Part shown: positions 63,855-64,000 of the stretch, in pieces | Numbering within the stretch: position 1 is the stretch's first letter | Layout: the number at the start of each line of letters is the position of its first letter | DNA from: Bacillota bacterium | GTDB lineage: Bacteria; Bacillota; Clostridia; Acetivibrionales; DSM-1351 | Direction: 5' to 3' | Length of the DNA: 64,000 nucleotides | NCBI GenBank assembly: GCA_023439045.1 | Contig: JAEXOY010000042.1 | Coordinates: 79,648-143,647, forward strand | Position numbers and translations under genes: made by a program | The notes under the pieces: model-generated | Told to the model about the DNA's origin: nothing | Database searches by the model: none | The model's input: the letters and a program-made list of their open reading frames with translations, nothing else

Positions 63855-64000
63855 TTATCTTAATAACTGCAGAACTCCTTGTGGAGTCTGGTTTGCTTGA
63901 GCAAGCATTGCCTGTGCAGCCTGAGTCAAGATGTTGTTCTTTGTATATGTCATCATTTCTGATGCCATATCTACGTCACGAACACGGCTCTCTGCTGCTG
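63855..64000 (-). CDS. Flagellin, C-terminal fragment (runs off the window)
   Basis: The last 48 codons of a flagellin gene. The product ends ESRVRDVDMASEMMTYTKNN, then ILTQAAQAMLAQANQTPQGV and LQLLR, the conserved D0 helix of bacterial flagellin. The 5' part lies outside the window. It is the filament subunit and the expected target of the glycosylation island downstream. A terminator and then the island promoter separate the two. Confidence 0.95.
   Translation of the reverse strand, partial: AAESRVRDVDMASEMMTYTKNNILTQAAQAMLAQANQTPQGVLQLLR

Overview
The window looks like chromosomal DNA from a motile, low-GC Gram-positive anaerobe of the class Clostridia. The support is AT-rich sequence, strong AGGAGG-type ribosome sites with frequent GTG and TTG starts, type III pantothenate kinase, a lipoprotein-based oligopeptide importer, flagellar genes with sigma-28-type promoters, and a Tad-like locus of Gram-positive type. 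The genus is inferred only; a Ruminiclostridium/Clostridium-like bacterium would fit. I see no tRNA, rRNA, IS element, prophage or CRISPR array.

Region 1 (1-7.2 kb, minus strand) is housekeeping: coaX, a highly charged low-complexity protein, birA, an unrecognised protein, and a cyanophycin pair (cphA synthetase, cphB cyanophycinase) with a small membrane protein. Region 2 (7.4-13.3 kb, plus strand) is a complete oppABCDF oligopeptide importer with terminators after oppA and oppF. Region 3 (13.3-22.1 kb) is mixed: a CPBP membrane protease, EamA and MFS transporters, a GH13 alpha-glucosidase, a secreted esterase, and a GntR/DUF1648 pair. The GntR promoter carries a perfect 22-bp inverted repeat. 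Region 4 (22.1-26.7 kb, minus strand) is leuC-leuD-leuB with an AraC regulator upstream and a structured leader before leuC.

Region 5 (26.9-36 kb, minus strand) is a Tad-like secretion/pilus locus. It has a Ser/Thr kinase fused to a degenerate MinD/CpaE-like domain, an SAF-domain protein, a TadZ-like protein, the TadA ATPase, two TadB/TadC-like membrane proteins, three tiny paralogous single-helix peptides of 49-55 residues, and two pseudopilin/TadE-like proteins. The intergenic gaps of regions 4-5 contain several unrelated tandem-repeat families, almost always just 3' of a stop codon.

Region 6 (36.3-39.3 kb) has a radical SAM protein, an alpha/beta hydrolase and an alpha-1,2-fucosyltransferase. 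Region 7 (39.4-64 kb) lies between flagellar filament genes: flaG-fliD-fliS-flgN-like at one end and the 3' end of a flagellin gene at the window edge. Between them is a run of 15 co-directional minus-strand genes (63.7-44.4 kb) plus the divergent rfbH. They encode most of a legionaminic-acid pathway (legB, legC, ptmE-like, legH/neuD-like, legI/neuB, legG/neuC), a CDP-sugar pathway (rfbF, rfbG, rfbH, a reductase/epimerase, a C-methyltransferase-like enzyme, a ThDP enzyme), two radical SAM enzymes, and two large glycosyltransferase fusions. Sigma-28-like promoters (TAAN-N15-GCCGATAW) precede the island, flaG and rfbH. I therefore read it as a flagellin-glycosylation island transcribed with the flagellar filament genes, probably making a nonulosonic acid and an unusual, possibly branched, deoxysugar.
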